Shown here: one piece after another, positions 8,214-17,889 of the stretch
Position numbering within the stretch: the first letter of the stretch is position 1
How the letters are laid out: every line of letters begins with the position of its first letter
NCBI GenBank assembly: GCA_029546925.1
Contig: JAKPQM010000048.1
Coordinates: 1 to 39,903, forward strand
Length of the DNA: 39,903 nucleotides
DNA from: Actinomycetes bacterium
GTDB taxonomy: Bacteria > Actinomycetota > Coriobacteriia > Coriobacteriales > Atopobiaceae
Direction of reading: 5' to 3'
Program-made: the position numbers and the translations under genes
Notes under the pieces: generated by a model
Database searches by the model: none
Told to the model about the DNA's origin: nothing
Seen by the model: the letters and a program-made list of their open reading frames with translations, nothing else

Positions 8214-9089
8214 ATGTCGCGCCACACCATCCGCAAAGGCGATCTCGAAGCGACCGTCGAGAGCCATGGTGCCCAGCTTGTGAGCCTGAAGCGCGGCGGC
8301 CACGAGTACCTCTGGCAGGGCGATCCCACTTGGTGGGGCGGCCAGGCGCCCATCCTGTTTCCCATCGTGGGAACGCTGCGCGCGGATAGGGCCGTGAGCG
8401 GTCAGGGCCCCATCGAGCTCAAGCGCCACGGCCTCGCCCGTCTCTACGACCACGTGGTCCTCTCGCAGAGCGAGAACGAGGTCGTCTTCGAGCTCCTTGC
8501 CAACGAGGAGATGCTCGATCGCTACCCCTATCCCTTCGCGCTCAGGATGCTGTACCGGCTCGTCGACGATGGCCTCGTGCAGACCTTCGAGGTCGAGAAC
8601 ACCGGAGTCGCGGTCATGCCCTTCGCCGTAGGCGGACACCCCGCCTTCAACGTGCCGATTCCCGGCTTCAAGGGTTCGTTCGAAGATCACGTGCTCAAAT
8701 TCTCCCGCCCGTGGACCTATGCGACGCCTTGGGTGGACAAGGACAGCGGTCTTATCGATTATGCCAACTCCACACAGCTCGTCGACGATTCCGACACGCT
8801 TCCGCTCTCGCGCGACCTCTTCGAACACGACACCTGCGTGCTCGAGGATGTGCCTGACGGCACGATATCGCTGGTGGGTCCTCAGGGTCATGGCGTCAGG
8901 CTGGACTTTCCGGGCCTTGCGTTTCTCGGCATCTGGTCGCCCTCGGATGCTCCGTTCGTGGCAATCGAGCCGTGGGCGGGCATCGCGACCCGTTTCGACG
9001 AGGACGATGTCTTCGAGCATAAGCGCAACATGCAGTTTGCGGAACCGGGCGAGAAGAAGCGCTATTCCTTCTCGATCATGCCGTTCTAA
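8214..9089 (+). CDS. aldose 1-epimerase family protein (galactose mutarotase-like)
   Basis: 291-residue beta-sandwich protein of the aldose 1-epimerase superfamily, closest in layout to the Firmicutes LacX-like group. The N-terminus ESHGAQLVSLKRGGHEYLWQ matches the family's first strands. It is followed by WWGGQAPILFPIVG, KRHGLARL with a probable catalytic His, GGHPAFNVP with the second His, and AIEPWAGIATR with the catalytic Glu. It would interconvert sugar anomers or bind phosphosugars; the substrate is not predictable. The ATG at 8214 follows AAGGGGAGGG. The 3' end overlaps the convergent GNAT gene by 14 bp. Confidence 0.85.
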   Translation: MSRHTIRKGDLEATVESHGAQLVSLKRGGHEYLWQGDPTWWGGQAPILFPIVGTLRADRAVSGQGPIELKRHGLARLYDHVVLSQSENEVVFELLANEEMLDRYPYPFALRMLYRLVDDGLVQTFEVENTGVAVMPFAVGGHPAFNVPIPGFKGSFEDHVLKFSRPWTYATPWVDKDSGLIDYANSTQLVDDSDTLPLSRDLFEHDTCVLEDVPDGTISLVGPQGHGVRLDFPGLAFLGIWSPSDAPFVAIEPWAGIATRFDEDDVFEHKRNMQFAEPGEKKRYSFSIMPF

Positions 9090-9612
9090 GCGCCTGCGTG
9101 CTAGGGGCCGCAGAGCCGCGTTTCCAGTGGTAGGCGATGCGCGGCGTGCTATCGTCCATGTAGACGGTGCCGCAGCGCGCGAAGCCTGCCCGCTCGAGGA
9201 GCGCCTGCATAGCTTCGTTGTCAGCGTGCGTATCGGCGCGTAGGCAACCGAAATGCTCCTGCGCCCATCTAAGGCAGTGCATCCCGATACCCCGCCTGCG
9301 GTATTTCGAGGCGAGCCTGTGGATCGTGCCGTAGGGCATCTGGTCGACCCAGGCACCGTCGAAGATCTCCGCATAGCTGTGCTCGGGCCAGGTCTGCATG
9401 CAGAAGGTGGCGACGATCTCGCCCGTCTCGGCATCCTCGCAGACCATGAGCGCATCGTGTCCTATGTCTGAGAGGACGTCATCGAGCGAGGGGTAGCCAT
9501 CGACCCATTGCACCGTGTTGCCGCCGGCGCGCATGAAACGGCGCGCGTCGTCTATGATCTCGAGCGCCGCAGCGACATCGCCGTACGTGCCGTGCCGCAT
9601 GCGCAGATCCAT
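9076..9612 (-). CDS. GNAT-family N-acetyltransferase
   Basis: 178-residue acetyltransferase beginning MDLRMRHGTYGDVAAALEII. The acetyl-CoA site is HRLASKYRRRGIGMHCLRWA (about 97-116), with the R/Q-x2-G-x-G/A pattern, followed by RADTHADNEAMQALLERAGF, the conserved motif B region. The acceptor is unknown and the C-terminus is unremarkable. It is transcribed divergently from pckA and overlaps the end of the epimerase-like gene. Confidence 0.85.
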   Translation of the reverse strand: MDLRMRHGTYGDVAAALEIIDDARRFMRAGGNTVQWVDGYPSLDDVLSDIGHDALMVCEDAETGEIVATFCMQTWPEHSYAEIFDGAWVDQMPYGTIHRLASKYRRRGIGMHCLRWAQEHFGCLRADTHADNEAMQALLERAGFARCGTVYMDDSTPRIAYHWKRGSAAPSTQALRTA

Positions 9613-9673
9613 GGGAACCGCCTCTCCTGCATCCTATCCCTGTACTATAGCAATTTGCCTGGAGGATGAATCT

Positions 9674-9772
9674 ATGGTTAACGCAGGCCGTCCCAATGTT
9701 AATTTTCCCCATCGGAGCGATGGTTGCCTATACGATTGGTCGGGACAGAATCAAGGAGGCAACTATGGTTAA
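9674..9772 (+). CDS. putative pckA leader peptide (upstream ORF)
   Basis: A 32-codon reading frame, MVNAGRPNVNFPHRSDGCLY and twelve more residues, starting 8 bp after GGAGG (9661-9665). It ends in a TAA at 9770-9772 that overlaps the first codons of pckA by 8 bp. The ATGGTTAACG at its start is repeated exactly at the pckA start, and both copies follow a strong GGAGG. This suggests either a translated leader coupled to pckA or a duplicated initiation region. No homologue is recognised. Support is the ribosome site and the overlap only. Confidence 0.4.
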   Translation: MVNAGRPNVNFPHRSDGCLYDWSGQNQGGNYG

Positions 9773-11363
9773 CGAAGAACTCGCCCAGTATGGAATCGCC
9801 CACACGGATTCCAAGACCACCGTCGACGCATCTCCCGCCGTGCTCGTGGAGATGGCGGTCGCACGCGGCGAGGGGACGCTCACCAGCACCGGCTGCCTTG
9901 CGGTCAGCACCGGGGAATACACGGGCCGCTCGCCCAAGGACCGTTTCATCGTCGATACGCCCGACGTGCACGACAATATCGCGTGGGGCTCGGTCAACGT
10001 GCCCATCTCGATCGAGCAGTACGAGAAGATCCATGCCGAGGTCGTCTCCTATCTCTCCGAGCGGCGCGTCTATATGGTCCATGCGCTCGCGGGCGCCGAT
10101 CGCCGCTATTCCCGCAAGGTCCTCGCCATATGCGAGCTCGCCAGCCAAGCCCTCTTCGTGGAGCAGCTGCTCGTGCGCCCCACGGCTTGGGAGCTCGAGA
10201 ACTTCGGCGTGGCTGATTTCGTGGTCATGGCCGCCCCGCATCTCAAGCTCGATCCCGAGGTTCACGGCACCGCATCCGAGGCGGGCGTCCTCATCAACTT
10301 CCAGGAGCACACGATCCTCGTCGTCGGCACCCAGTACTCGGGCGAGATCAAGAAGTCGATCTTCTCGGTCATGAACTACCTGCTGCCCATCGAGAACAAC
10401 GTCCTGCCCATGCACTGCTCGTGCAACATGAACCCCCTCAGCCACGGCACCACGGTCTTCTTCGGCCTCTCCGGCACCGGGAAGACCACGCTCTCCGCCG
10501 ACGAGGGCCGCATGCTGATCGGCGACGACGAGCACGGCTGGTCAGACGACAGCGTCTTCAACATCGAGGGCGGCTGCTACGCCAAGACCATCCGCATCAC
10601 GCCCGAGACGGAGCCGCAGATCTTCAACGCCATCCGGTTCGGATCCATCTGCGAGAACGTGGTCATCGACCCCGACACCCGCGTTGCCGACTATTTCGAC
10701 GAGTCCATCACCGAGAACGGCCGCGTGGCGTACCCGGTCGAGTTCATCCCCAACGCCATCACCAGGGGCGTCGCCCGCCGTATCCCCGACGTCATCATCT
10801 TCCTGACGGCCGACGCCTTCGGCGTGCTCCCGCCCATCTCCGAGCTCGACGAGCGGTCCGCCATGTACCATTTCATCACGGGCTTCACCTCCAAGGTCGC
10901 CGGCACCGAGCGCGGCATCACCGAGCCCACCCCCACGTTCTCCGCGCTCTTCGGCGAGCCCTTCATGCCGCTCGACCCCAACGTCTACGCCCGCATGCTG
11001 GGCGAGCGCATCAAGCACAGCGGCACGCGCGTCTACCTCATCAACACGGGCTGGACGGGCGGTCCCTATGGGGTGGGCGAGCGCATCAAGCTCAAGTACA
11101 CCCGCAAGATGGTCGAGGCGGCGCAATCCGGCCTGATCGATGACGGCGACTTCGTCTTTGATAAGCGCTTCGGCGTGAGCGTTCCGCTCGCATGCCCCGG
11201 CGTGCCCTCCAACCTGCTCGACCCCAAGGGCACGTGGGCGGACGGCGATGCCTACGATAAGGCAGCCGATGAGCTGGCCCGCATGTTCGAGGAGAACGCC
11301 GAGAAGCGCCATCCGGGCATGGATCCCGCCATCCGCGCAGCCGGCCCCAAACCGCTAGCGTAA
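9765..11363 (+). CDS. pckA: phosphoenolpyruvate carboxykinase (ATP)
   Basis: 532-residue ATP-type PEP carboxykinase, interconverting oxaloacetate + ATP and PEP + CO2 + ADP. In fermentative anaerobes it can run toward oxaloacetate and yield ATP. Signatures are GEYTGRSPKDRFIVD near the N-terminus, the P-loop FFGLSGTGKTTLSAD, then DDEHGW, YPVEFIPNA and INTGWTGGPYGVGERIKL. The ATG at 9765 follows AAGGAGG with 5-bp spacing. An in-frame ATG at 9666 would add 33 residues but touches its GGAGG directly, so it is rejected. A short leader frame overlaps the start. Confidence 0.96.
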   Translation: MVNEELAQYGIAHTDSKTTVDASPAVLVEMAVARGEGTLTSTGCLAVSTGEYTGRSPKDRFIVDTPDVHDNIAWGSVNVPISIEQYEKIHAEVVSYLSERRVYMVHALAGADRRYSRKVLAICELASQALFVEQLLVRPTAWELENFGVADFVVMAAPHLKLDPEVHGTASEAGVLINFQEHTILVVGTQYSGEIKKSIFSVMNYLLPIENNVLPMHCSCNMNPLSHGTTVFFGLSGTGKTTLSADEGRMLIGDDEHGWSDDSVFNIEGGCYAKTIRITPETEPQIFNAIRFGSICENVVIDPDTRVADYFDESITENGRVAYPVEFIPNAITRGVARRIPDVIIFLTADAFGVLPPISELDERSAMYHFITGFTSKVAGTERGITEPTPTFSALFGEPFMPLDPNVYARMLGERIKHSGTRVYLINTGWTGGPYGVGERIKLKYTRKMVEAAQSGLIDDGDFVFDKRFGVSVPLACPGVPSNLLDPKGTWADGDAYDKAADELARMFEENAEKRHPGMDPAIRAAGPKPLA

Positions 11364-11415
11364 GAGACAAGAAGATCGAATACAAGGGGAAACTCCCCGT
11401 AGATCCAACCGCGAT

Positions 11416-11501
11416 TACGAACATCCCGGTTCTCGCACGATCATCCCCGGGATGTTCATGAACACCTGCGGGATGATCGTGTTTTGGTTGGGATGTTCGT
11501 G
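11416..11501 (+). promoter_or_regulatory. competing hairpins / terminator downstream of pckA
   Basis: Three mutually dependent pairings are visible. A: GAACATCCCGG (11419-11429) with CCGGGATGTTC (11447-11457). B: CACGATCATCCC (11436-11447) with GGGATGATCGTG (11470-11481), followed by TTTT. C: ACGAACATCCC (11417-11427) with GGGATGTTCGT (11490-11500). A and C share a left arm, A and B clash at 11447, and B can nest inside C. B alone would serve as a terminator for pckA. The region lies between convergent pckA and pta. Confidence 0.6.
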
Positions 11502-11522
11502 TAGGCGCGTGGTGGGGATGCA

Positions 11523-11556
11523 GGGTGAATAGAAGGGAAGCGCCTCCTATTCACCC
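11523..11556 (-). terminator. hairpin after pta
   Basis: A perfect 10-bp inverted repeat, GGGTGAATAG (11523-11532) and CTATTCACCC (11547-11556), with a 14-nt loop. It begins 8 bp past the pta stop on the minus strand. No clear T-tract follows in that direction, so it is called a terminator on position and stem alone. Confidence 0.5.
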
Positions 11557-11564
11557 CTGTTCGG

Positions 11565-12542
11565 TTATTTTGCCAGCTGGGCCTGGACAGCGGTGATGGC
11601 GATGACGCCCACGATATCCTCTGTGGAGCAGCCGCGCGAAAGATCGTTGACGGGCTTGGAGATGCCCTGGAGAATCGGGCCGTACGCATCGGCGTTCGCG
11701 AAACGCTCCACCAGCTTGTAGCCGATATTGCCTGCCTCGAGGTTGGGGAAGACGAGCACGTTGGCCCTGCCCGCGACGGGGGAGCCGGGAGCCTTCAGGT
11801 CGGCGACGCTCTGGACGATCGCGGCGTCGACCTGGAGGTCGCCATCGAGGGCGAGCTCGGGCGCCTTCTCGCGGGCGATGCGCGTTGCCTCTTGGACCTT
11901 GGTGGCGGTCACGCCCTTGGCGGAGCCCATGGTTGAGTAGGAGAGCATGGCCACGCGAGGCTCGCTGTTCATGAAGAATTCCCATGATGCAGCGGACGCG
12001 ATGGCGATCTCGGAAAGGTCGTCGGCATCGGGTTCTATGTTGAGGCCGCAATCGGCGAAGATGAGCGTTCCCTCCTGACCGTACTCGGTGATGGGGTCGC
12101 ACATGATGAAAAACGCCGAGACGAGCTTGGTGCCGGGTGCGGTCTTCAGGATCTGGAGCGCCGGGCGCAAGGTGGTGGCGGTGGAGTGGCAGGCTCCGGA
12201 GACGAGGCCGTCCGCGTCGCCCATCTTGACCATCATAGTAGCGTAGTACGTGGCGTCGGCCATCTGCTCGTACGCTTGCTCAGGCGTGACGCCCTTGGCC
12301 TTGCGCAGCTCATAGAAGGCATCGGCATATGCTTGGCGTTTATCGGAGGTGGTGGGAACGACGACGGTGACGTCGGGGAGGTCGATCTTGGCGGGATCGC
12401 CGATGATGATGAGCTTGGCAAGGCCTTCGTCGATAACCTGCTTGGCGGCATCGATGGTGCGCTGATCCTCGCCCTCGGGTAGCACGATGGTCTTGAGGTC
12501 CGCCCTGGCCTGTGCTTTCATCCTGTCTAGAAAGTCGCTCAT
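11565..12542 (-). CDS. pta: phosphate acetyltransferase
   Basis: 325-residue short-form phosphotransacetylase, converting acetyl-CoA + phosphate to acetyl phosphate + CoA; with AckA it makes acetate and ATP. It begins MSDFLDRMKAQARADLKTIV, then LPEGEDQRTIDAA. Diagnostic blocks are DGLVSGACHSTATTLRPALQ, the FFIMCD segment, IFADCGLN, RVAMLSYSTMGSAKG, and GRANVLVFPNLEAGNIGYKL near the C-terminus. The ATG at 12542 follows GGAGG with 5-bp spacing; a TTG four codons upstream overlaps that ribosome site and is rejected. It is divergent from glf, and a symmetric ATTATAAT (12637-12643 region) lies between them. Confidence 0.95.
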   Translation of the reverse strand: MSDFLDRMKAQARADLKTIVLPEGEDQRTIDAAKQVIDEGLAKLIIIGDPAKIDLPDVTVVVPTTSDKRQAYADAFYELRKAKGVTPEQAYEQMADATYYATMMVKMGDADGLVSGACHSTATTLRPALQILKTAPGTKLVSAFFIMCDPITEYGQEGTLIFADCGLNIEPDADDLSEIAIASAASWEFFMNSEPRVAMLSYSTMGSAKGVTATKVQEATRIAREKAPELALDGDLQVDAAIVQSVADLKAPGSPVAGRANVLVFPNLEAGNIGYKLVERFANADAYGPILQGISKPVNDLSRGCSTEDIVGVIAITAVQAQLAK

Positions 12543-12703
12543 GCTGTCCTCCAATAAACGGGTTTCCTGTGCAATTCATGGACTCGGAGGCCGAGTACCA
12601 TGGAATCGCTCCGAGCCGATTTCGAAACACCTACCATTATAATGTCGAGTGATAGAATCGTTTCTGCTCAATAGGCTCGCTTTTTCGAAAAGGGGACACG
12701 TCA

Positions 12704-13903
12704 ATGGGCATTCAAAGCGGTCTTACCGAGACCTTCTCTCCCGATGCGTACGATGTCATCGTCGTCGGCGCCGGTTATGCCGGTGCCGTATGCGCACGCC
12801 GCCTCGCAGAGGCCTGCGGCTTTAAGGTCTGCGTCCTCGAGCGCAGGAACCATATCGCCGGCAATGCCTACGATTGCCATGACGAGGCCGGAATCCTCAT
12901 CCACCAGTATGGCCCGCATATCTACCACACCACCAACGAGCGCGTGCACCAGTTCCTCACGCGCTTCACGGAGTGGACCCCCTATCAGCACAAGGTGCTC
13001 GCCAACGTCAAGGGCACGCTCATGCCCGTGCCCTTCAACCATGCATCCCTCAAGCTTGCCTTCGGAGAGGAGAAGGGCGAAGAGCTCTACCGAAAGCTCG
13101 TCCTGACCTTTGGCGAGAACAAGAAGGTTCCCATCATGGAGCTGCGCGAGCAGAACGACGCAGACCTCACCGAGGTCGCCGACTTCGTGTATGAGAACGT
13201 CTTCCTGTATTACACCATGAAGCAGTGGGGCAAGACGCCCGACCAGATCGATCCATCCATCACGGGCCGTGTCCCTGTTTTCGTGGGCGACGACGATCGC
13301 TACTTCCCCACGGCGCCGTACCAAGGCATGCCTGCGGTGAGCTACACCGATCTTTTCGAGCGTATGCTCAACCACGATCTCATCTCCGTGTTCTTGGATG
13401 TCGATGCGCGCGATATCATCGAGGTGGGGGAGACAAGCGTCTCCGTCTGCGGAAACGCCTATGGCGGCGAGATCATCTACACGGGTCCGCTCGATGAGCT
13501 CTTCTCCTTCGATCTCGGGGCCCTGCCGTACCGCACGCTCGATATGGACTTCGAGACCCTCGACGTCGACCGCTTCCAGCCCGTGGGCACGGTCAACTAC
13601 ACCACGAGCGAGGATTTCACCCGCATCACCGAGTTCAAGAATATGACCGGCCAGGTCATGCCCGGCAAGACCACCATCATGCGCGAGTACTCCAAAGCCT
13701 ACGAGCCTGGCAGCGGCCAGACACCGTATTATGCCATCATCGAGGACGAGAATCTCGATCTCTACAAACGCTATCGCGATCGCGTTTCATCGCTTGTCAA
13801 CTTCCACTGTGTGGGGAGGCTCGCCGAATACCGTTATTACGACATGGACGGCGTGGTCGCCTCGGCGCTTGACCTGACAGATGAGATCGTCGCACAACAT
13901 TAG
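12704..13903 (+). CDS. glf: UDP-galactopyranose mutase
   Basis: 399-residue FAD enzyme that converts UDP-galactopyranose to UDP-galactofuranose for cell-surface polysaccharides. The N-terminal dinucleotide fold reads VIVVGAGYAGAVCARRLAE, with RRNHIAGNAYD and QYGPHIYHTTNERV following, as in characterised UGMs. Later come FTEWTPYQHKVL, LYYTMKQWGK and the C-terminal GRLAEYRYYDMDGVVASALD, which includes active-site Arg/Tyr residues. The ATG follows AAAAGGGG. The adjacent co-directional glycosyltransferase may use its product. Confidence 0.94.
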   Translation: MGIQSGLTETFSPDAYDVIVVGAGYAGAVCARRLAEACGFKVCVLERRNHIAGNAYDCHDEAGILIHQYGPHIYHTTNERVHQFLTRFTEWTPYQHKVLANVKGTLMPVPFNHASLKLAFGEEKGEELYRKLVLTFGENKKVPIMELREQNDADLTEVADFVYENVFLYYTMKQWGKTPDQIDPSITGRVPVFVGDDDRYFPTAPYQGMPAVSYTDLFERMLNHDLISVFLDVDARDIIEVGETSVSVCGNAYGGEIIYTGPLDELFSFDLGALPYRTLDMDFETLDVDRFQPVGTVNYTTSEDFTRITEFKNMTGQVMPGKTTIMREYSKAYEPGSGQTPYYAIIEDENLDLYKRYRDRVSSLVNFHCVGRLAEYRYYDMDGVVASALDLTDEIVAQH

Positions 13904-13923
13904 GAATATCCAGGGTGATACAG

Positions 13924-14958
13924 ATGAACAAGATCTTGAGCGTGGGCATTCCCTGCTATAACTCTGCCGAGTATATGGATGCCTGCATCATGTCGCTTCT
14001 CGAGGGCTCGAACTATGCCGAGGATCTCGAGGTCATCATCGTCGATGATGGCTCTCAGAATGACGATACGCCTGCCAAGGCCGATGCGTGGCAGGAGCGG
14101 TATCCATCTATCATCAAGGCCGTCCATCAGGAGAATGGCGGACACGGCATCGCAGTCATGAACGCTCTTTCCCATGCGAGCGGGCTGTATTTCAAAAACG
14201 TCGATTCCGATGACTGGGTGGACAAGGACGCGCTTGCCGCACTTCTCTCACAGCTCCGCGACTTTGCATCATCGGGCGAGATGGCCGATCTCGTGATAAC
14301 CAATTTCGTGTATGAGCACGTCGAGGACGACACCCAGCATAGGACCACGTACCATCACAAGCTGCCGGTCGGCCGCATGTTCTGCTGGGATGATATCAAG
14401 CGCTTCAACAAATCGCAGTATCTGCTCATGCATGCGATCACGTATCGTACCGAGGTCGTCCGCGCGGCGAACCTCGACATGCCGCCCCATACCTTCTACG
14501 TGGACAATATCTACGCCTACGTGCCGTTCCCCAAGTGCGAGAAGCTCTTCTATCTGGATGTCGATCTCTACCGCTACTTCATCGGCCGCGACGATCAGTC
14601 TGTGAACGAGAAGGTCCTGACCAGCCGCATCGACCATTACTGGCGCGTGGCCCGCGTGATGATGCACGCCTACCATCTCTATGATGATGTCGAGTCCGTG
14701 CTGCTCTGCGACTACATGATGGGCTACTTCACCATCATCATGGCCATCTGCTCGGTCTTCTCGCGTTTCTCGGATCGCGAGGATGCCGCAGACCAGCTCG
14801 ATGCGCTCTGGGAGGAGCTCAAGGCCTACGATCCCCACATGTACCGCCGTGCACGCCACGGGGTCATCGGCATGGCCACGAATCTTCCCGGCAAGCTTGG
14901 CGCGGGCCTCATCCGCAACGCTTACCGCATCGTCCAGAAGATCGTCAAATTCAACTAG
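13924..14958 (+). CDS. family 2 glycosyltransferase
   Basis: 344-residue GT-A fold glycosyltransferase. LSVGIPCYNSAEYMDACI and VIIVDDGSQNDDT form the nucleotide-binding half, and KNVDSDDWVDKDAL supplies the DxD metal site (about residues 93-101). The C-terminal half (about 200-340) is helical, without a convincing membrane anchor. The ATG at 13924 follows AGGGTGAT; a GTG at 13915 lies inside that ribosome site. It starts 20 bp after glf, which suggests a role in polymerising or capping a galactofuranose-containing glycan. The acceptor is unknown. Confidence 0.88.
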   Translation: MNKILSVGIPCYNSAEYMDACIMSLLEGSNYAEDLEVIIVDDGSQNDDTPAKADAWQERYPSIIKAVHQENGGHGIAVMNALSHASGLYFKNVDSDDWVDKDALAALLSQLRDFASSGEMADLVITNFVYEHVEDDTQHRTTYHHKLPVGRMFCWDDIKRFNKSQYLLMHAITYRTEVVRAANLDMPPHTFYVDNIYAYVPFPKCEKLFYLDVDLYRYFIGRDDQSVNEKVLTSRIDHYWRVARVMMHAYHLYDDVESVLLCDYMMGYFTIIMAICSVFSRFSDREDAADQLDALWEELKAYDPHMYRRARHGVIGMATNLPGKLGAGLIRNAYRIVQKIVKFN

Positions 14959-14968
14959 CGGGCTCCTC

Positions 14969-15940
14969 TTACAGGTCGCACGCCGCCTTGAGGCCGTAGG
15001 CGCTTCGGGCGCTTCGGGCGGCATCGGCGATGGCGCGCTCCAGCGCACATGTCGCGAGCGCGCCCACCGCATCGACCATGCTATCCACCTCTCCCGTCGC
15101 CATCACGAAGATGGCATCGCCATCGTTGGTGGTGTGGGTAGGGGAGATGGCGTGCGCATAGGCATCGGAGCACATCTGGGCGACCTTGGTAGCCTCCGCC
15201 TTAGTGAGCTTGGCATTGGTGACGACGCAGCTGATCGTGGTGTTCTGGCGCGAGAGGGGCATCGACGCCTGTGCGGAGCACAGCAGCTCCGCCGAGGTGG
15301 CTGCCAGCCTGCCCGCCTCATCGAGGACGCCGGCGATGGGCTCATGCGTCTCGGGGTCGAGGATATCCCCCACCGCGTTGACGGCCGCGACGGCACCGCA
15401 GACGAGGTCGCCCGAGCACTGGACATCCTCGCCGAGACCAGATTTCATGCTGCGCTCGGGCCCGGCGATCTTGCCCACGCTGGCACCGGTACCCGCTCCC
15501 ACATTGCCGCGCGTGAGGGGAACATCCGGGTTGTCGAGGGCCTCCATCGTGGCCTCGATACCATCCACCGAGGTGGGACGCACCTTCGCATCTCCTACCG
15601 AGAGATCGAAGAGGCAGGCTCCGGAGACGATGGGAACCACGCCGACGCCCACATCGAGACCGAGTCCCCTGCGCTCGAGCTCCTCCGCGACGCCGCAGGG
15701 CGCTGAGAGGCCGTAGGCGCTTCCGCCCGATAGGACGACCGCATGGAGCACGGATACCGTCTCCTCGGGGCGCAGGAGGTCCGTCTCGCGGGTGGCAGGG
15801 GCTCCTCCCCGCACATCGACCCCACCGCTTGCACCCGTGGGGCAGACGATGACGGTCACGCCGGTGCCCGCAGCAGCATCCGTGCAGTGCCCGGCATAGA
15901 TGCCGGGGATTTGGGTAATCGAGGTGATCTCCTGCGCCAT
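14969..15940 (-). CDS. P1-family peptidase (DmpA/NylC-type Ntn hydrolase)
   Basis: 323-residue member of the P1/S58 family (DmpA aminopeptidase, BapA, 6-aminohexanoate oligomer hydrolase NylC). These are self-cleaving Ntn hydrolases. N-terminal landmarks are ITQIPGIYAGHCTDAAAGTG, GAPATRETDLLRPE, AVVLSGGSAYGLSA and GNVGAGTGASVGK. The predicted autocleavage site is N233-T234 in SRQNTTISCVVTNAKLTK, with Thr as nucleophile; HTTNDGDAIFVMATG follows. The ATG at 15940 follows GGGAGG; longer readings upstream are antisense to part of maf. It starts one base after the maf stop, so the two are co-transcribed. Confidence 0.88.
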   Translation of the reverse strand: MAQEITSITQIPGIYAGHCTDAAAGTGVTVIVCPTGASGGVDVRGGAPATRETDLLRPEETVSVLHAVVLSGGSAYGLSAPCGVAEELERRGLGLDVGVGVVPIVSGACLFDLSVGDAKVRPTSVDGIEATMEALDNPDVPLTRGNVGAGTGASVGKIAGPERSMKSGLGEDVQCSGDLVCGAVAAVNAVGDILDPETHEPIAGVLDEAGRLAATSAELLCSAQASMPLSRQNTTISCVVTNAKLTKAEATKVAQMCSDAYAHAISPTHTTNDGDAIFVMATGEVDSMVDAVGALATCALERAIADAARSARSAYGLKAACDL

Positions 15941-15941
15941 C

Positions 15942-16553
15942 TTATCCTCCCAGTGCGTCGAGAACGAAATCATGGGTACCGTCATAGACGGCATTGAGCT
16001 CGCGGACGAGGCGGGAGAGCGGCAGGCCCACCACGTTGTCATAATCGCCGCGGATGGATTTGACGAGGACGGCGCCCTGACCTTGGATGGCATATGCCCC
16101 TGCTTTGTCAAGGGGCTCTCCCGATGCCACATAGGCCCTGAGCCACGCATCGTCGAGCGCATGGAAGCTCACTTCGGTCGTCTCATGGAAGGTGTGCTCA
16201 CGGGTAGATGCGCCTTCGATGCGGATGACGCACACACCCGAGGTCACGAAGTGCGTTCGGCCGGAGAGGAGCGTGAGCATGCGCAGGGCATCCTGCGCAT
16301 CGGAGGGCTTGCCGAGCATGCCGAGCTCGGGCGTCCAGACGATGGTATCTGCCGCGATGATGAGCTCATCTCCCAGCTTGCGTGCAAAGGGGACGCTTGC
16401 ATGCCCCTTGATGCGCGCTAAGCGTTCGACCATCTGGGGAGGGGTCTCATGATCGAGAGGCGTCTCATCGATCTCGGCGGCATGCACCGTGAACGAGAAG
16501 CCCGCATGTTCGAGGATCTCCTTGCGACGTGGTGATTGCGAGGCGAGAATCAT
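15942..16553 (-). CDS. maf: Maf-family nucleoside triphosphate pyrophosphatase
   Basis: 203-residue Maf/YhdE-family protein; characterised members hydrolyse dTTP/UTP or methylated nucleotides to monophosphates. The entry motif is ILASQSPRRKEILEHAG, followed by the EIDET segment, IIAADTIVW with the catalytic Asp, LGKPSDAQDALRML, SGRTHFVTSGVCV and the C-terminal GDYDNVVGLPLSRL. All these blocks are canonical. AAGGAAA precedes the ATG. It forms a two-gene unit with the P1 peptidase. Confidence 0.93.
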   Translation of the reverse strand: MILASQSPRRKEILEHAGFSFTVHAAEIDETPLDHETPPQMVERLARIKGHASVPFARKLGDELIIAADTIVWTPELGMLGKPSDAQDALRMLTLLSGRTHFVTSGVCVIRIEGASTREHTFHETTEVSFHALDDAWLRAYVASGEPLDKAGAYAIQGQGAVLVKSIRGDYDNVVGLPLSRLVRELNAVYDGTHDFVLDALGG

Positions 16554-16573
16554 GGATTTCCTTACATACGAGA

Positions 16574-16599
16574 AGGGGGCCGACGTGCGCCGACCCCCT
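16574..16599 (-). terminator. possible terminator downstream of ferredoxin gene
   Basis: AGGGGG (16574-16579) pairs with CCCCCT (16594-16599), with a two-pair extension after one mismatch. Transcribed on the minus strand it follows the ferredoxin stop by 25 bp and is followed by TTCTCGT, a weak T-tract. It lies between the ferredoxin and maf genes. Confidence 0.45.
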
Positions 16600-16623
16600 C
16601 GATTCTAGACTATGTTGGAGATG

Positions 16624-17776
<1,153 letters not shown>

Positions 17777-17889
17777 ACTTTGCCTTCTCTCTTGCAGCCG
17801 GTATCATGTTTTCCTGATCGGATGATGAGCGATGCACTATAAGTATGCGCCTCTTTCCCGAAAAGGCCCTCGTCCTTGGAGTTGAGTCC

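Noticed and set aside
6353-8365. A 670-codon open frame on the minus strand opposite xseB, the HIT gene and ackA
   Set aside because: It is antisense to well-supported genes, has no recognisable domains and arises from GC-rich codon bias that removes stops on the opposite strand.
9666-9764. In-frame 33-residue extension of PEP carboxykinase
   Set aside because: Its ATG touches the GGAGG directly, and family proteins begin at about the 9765 start, which has ideal spacing.
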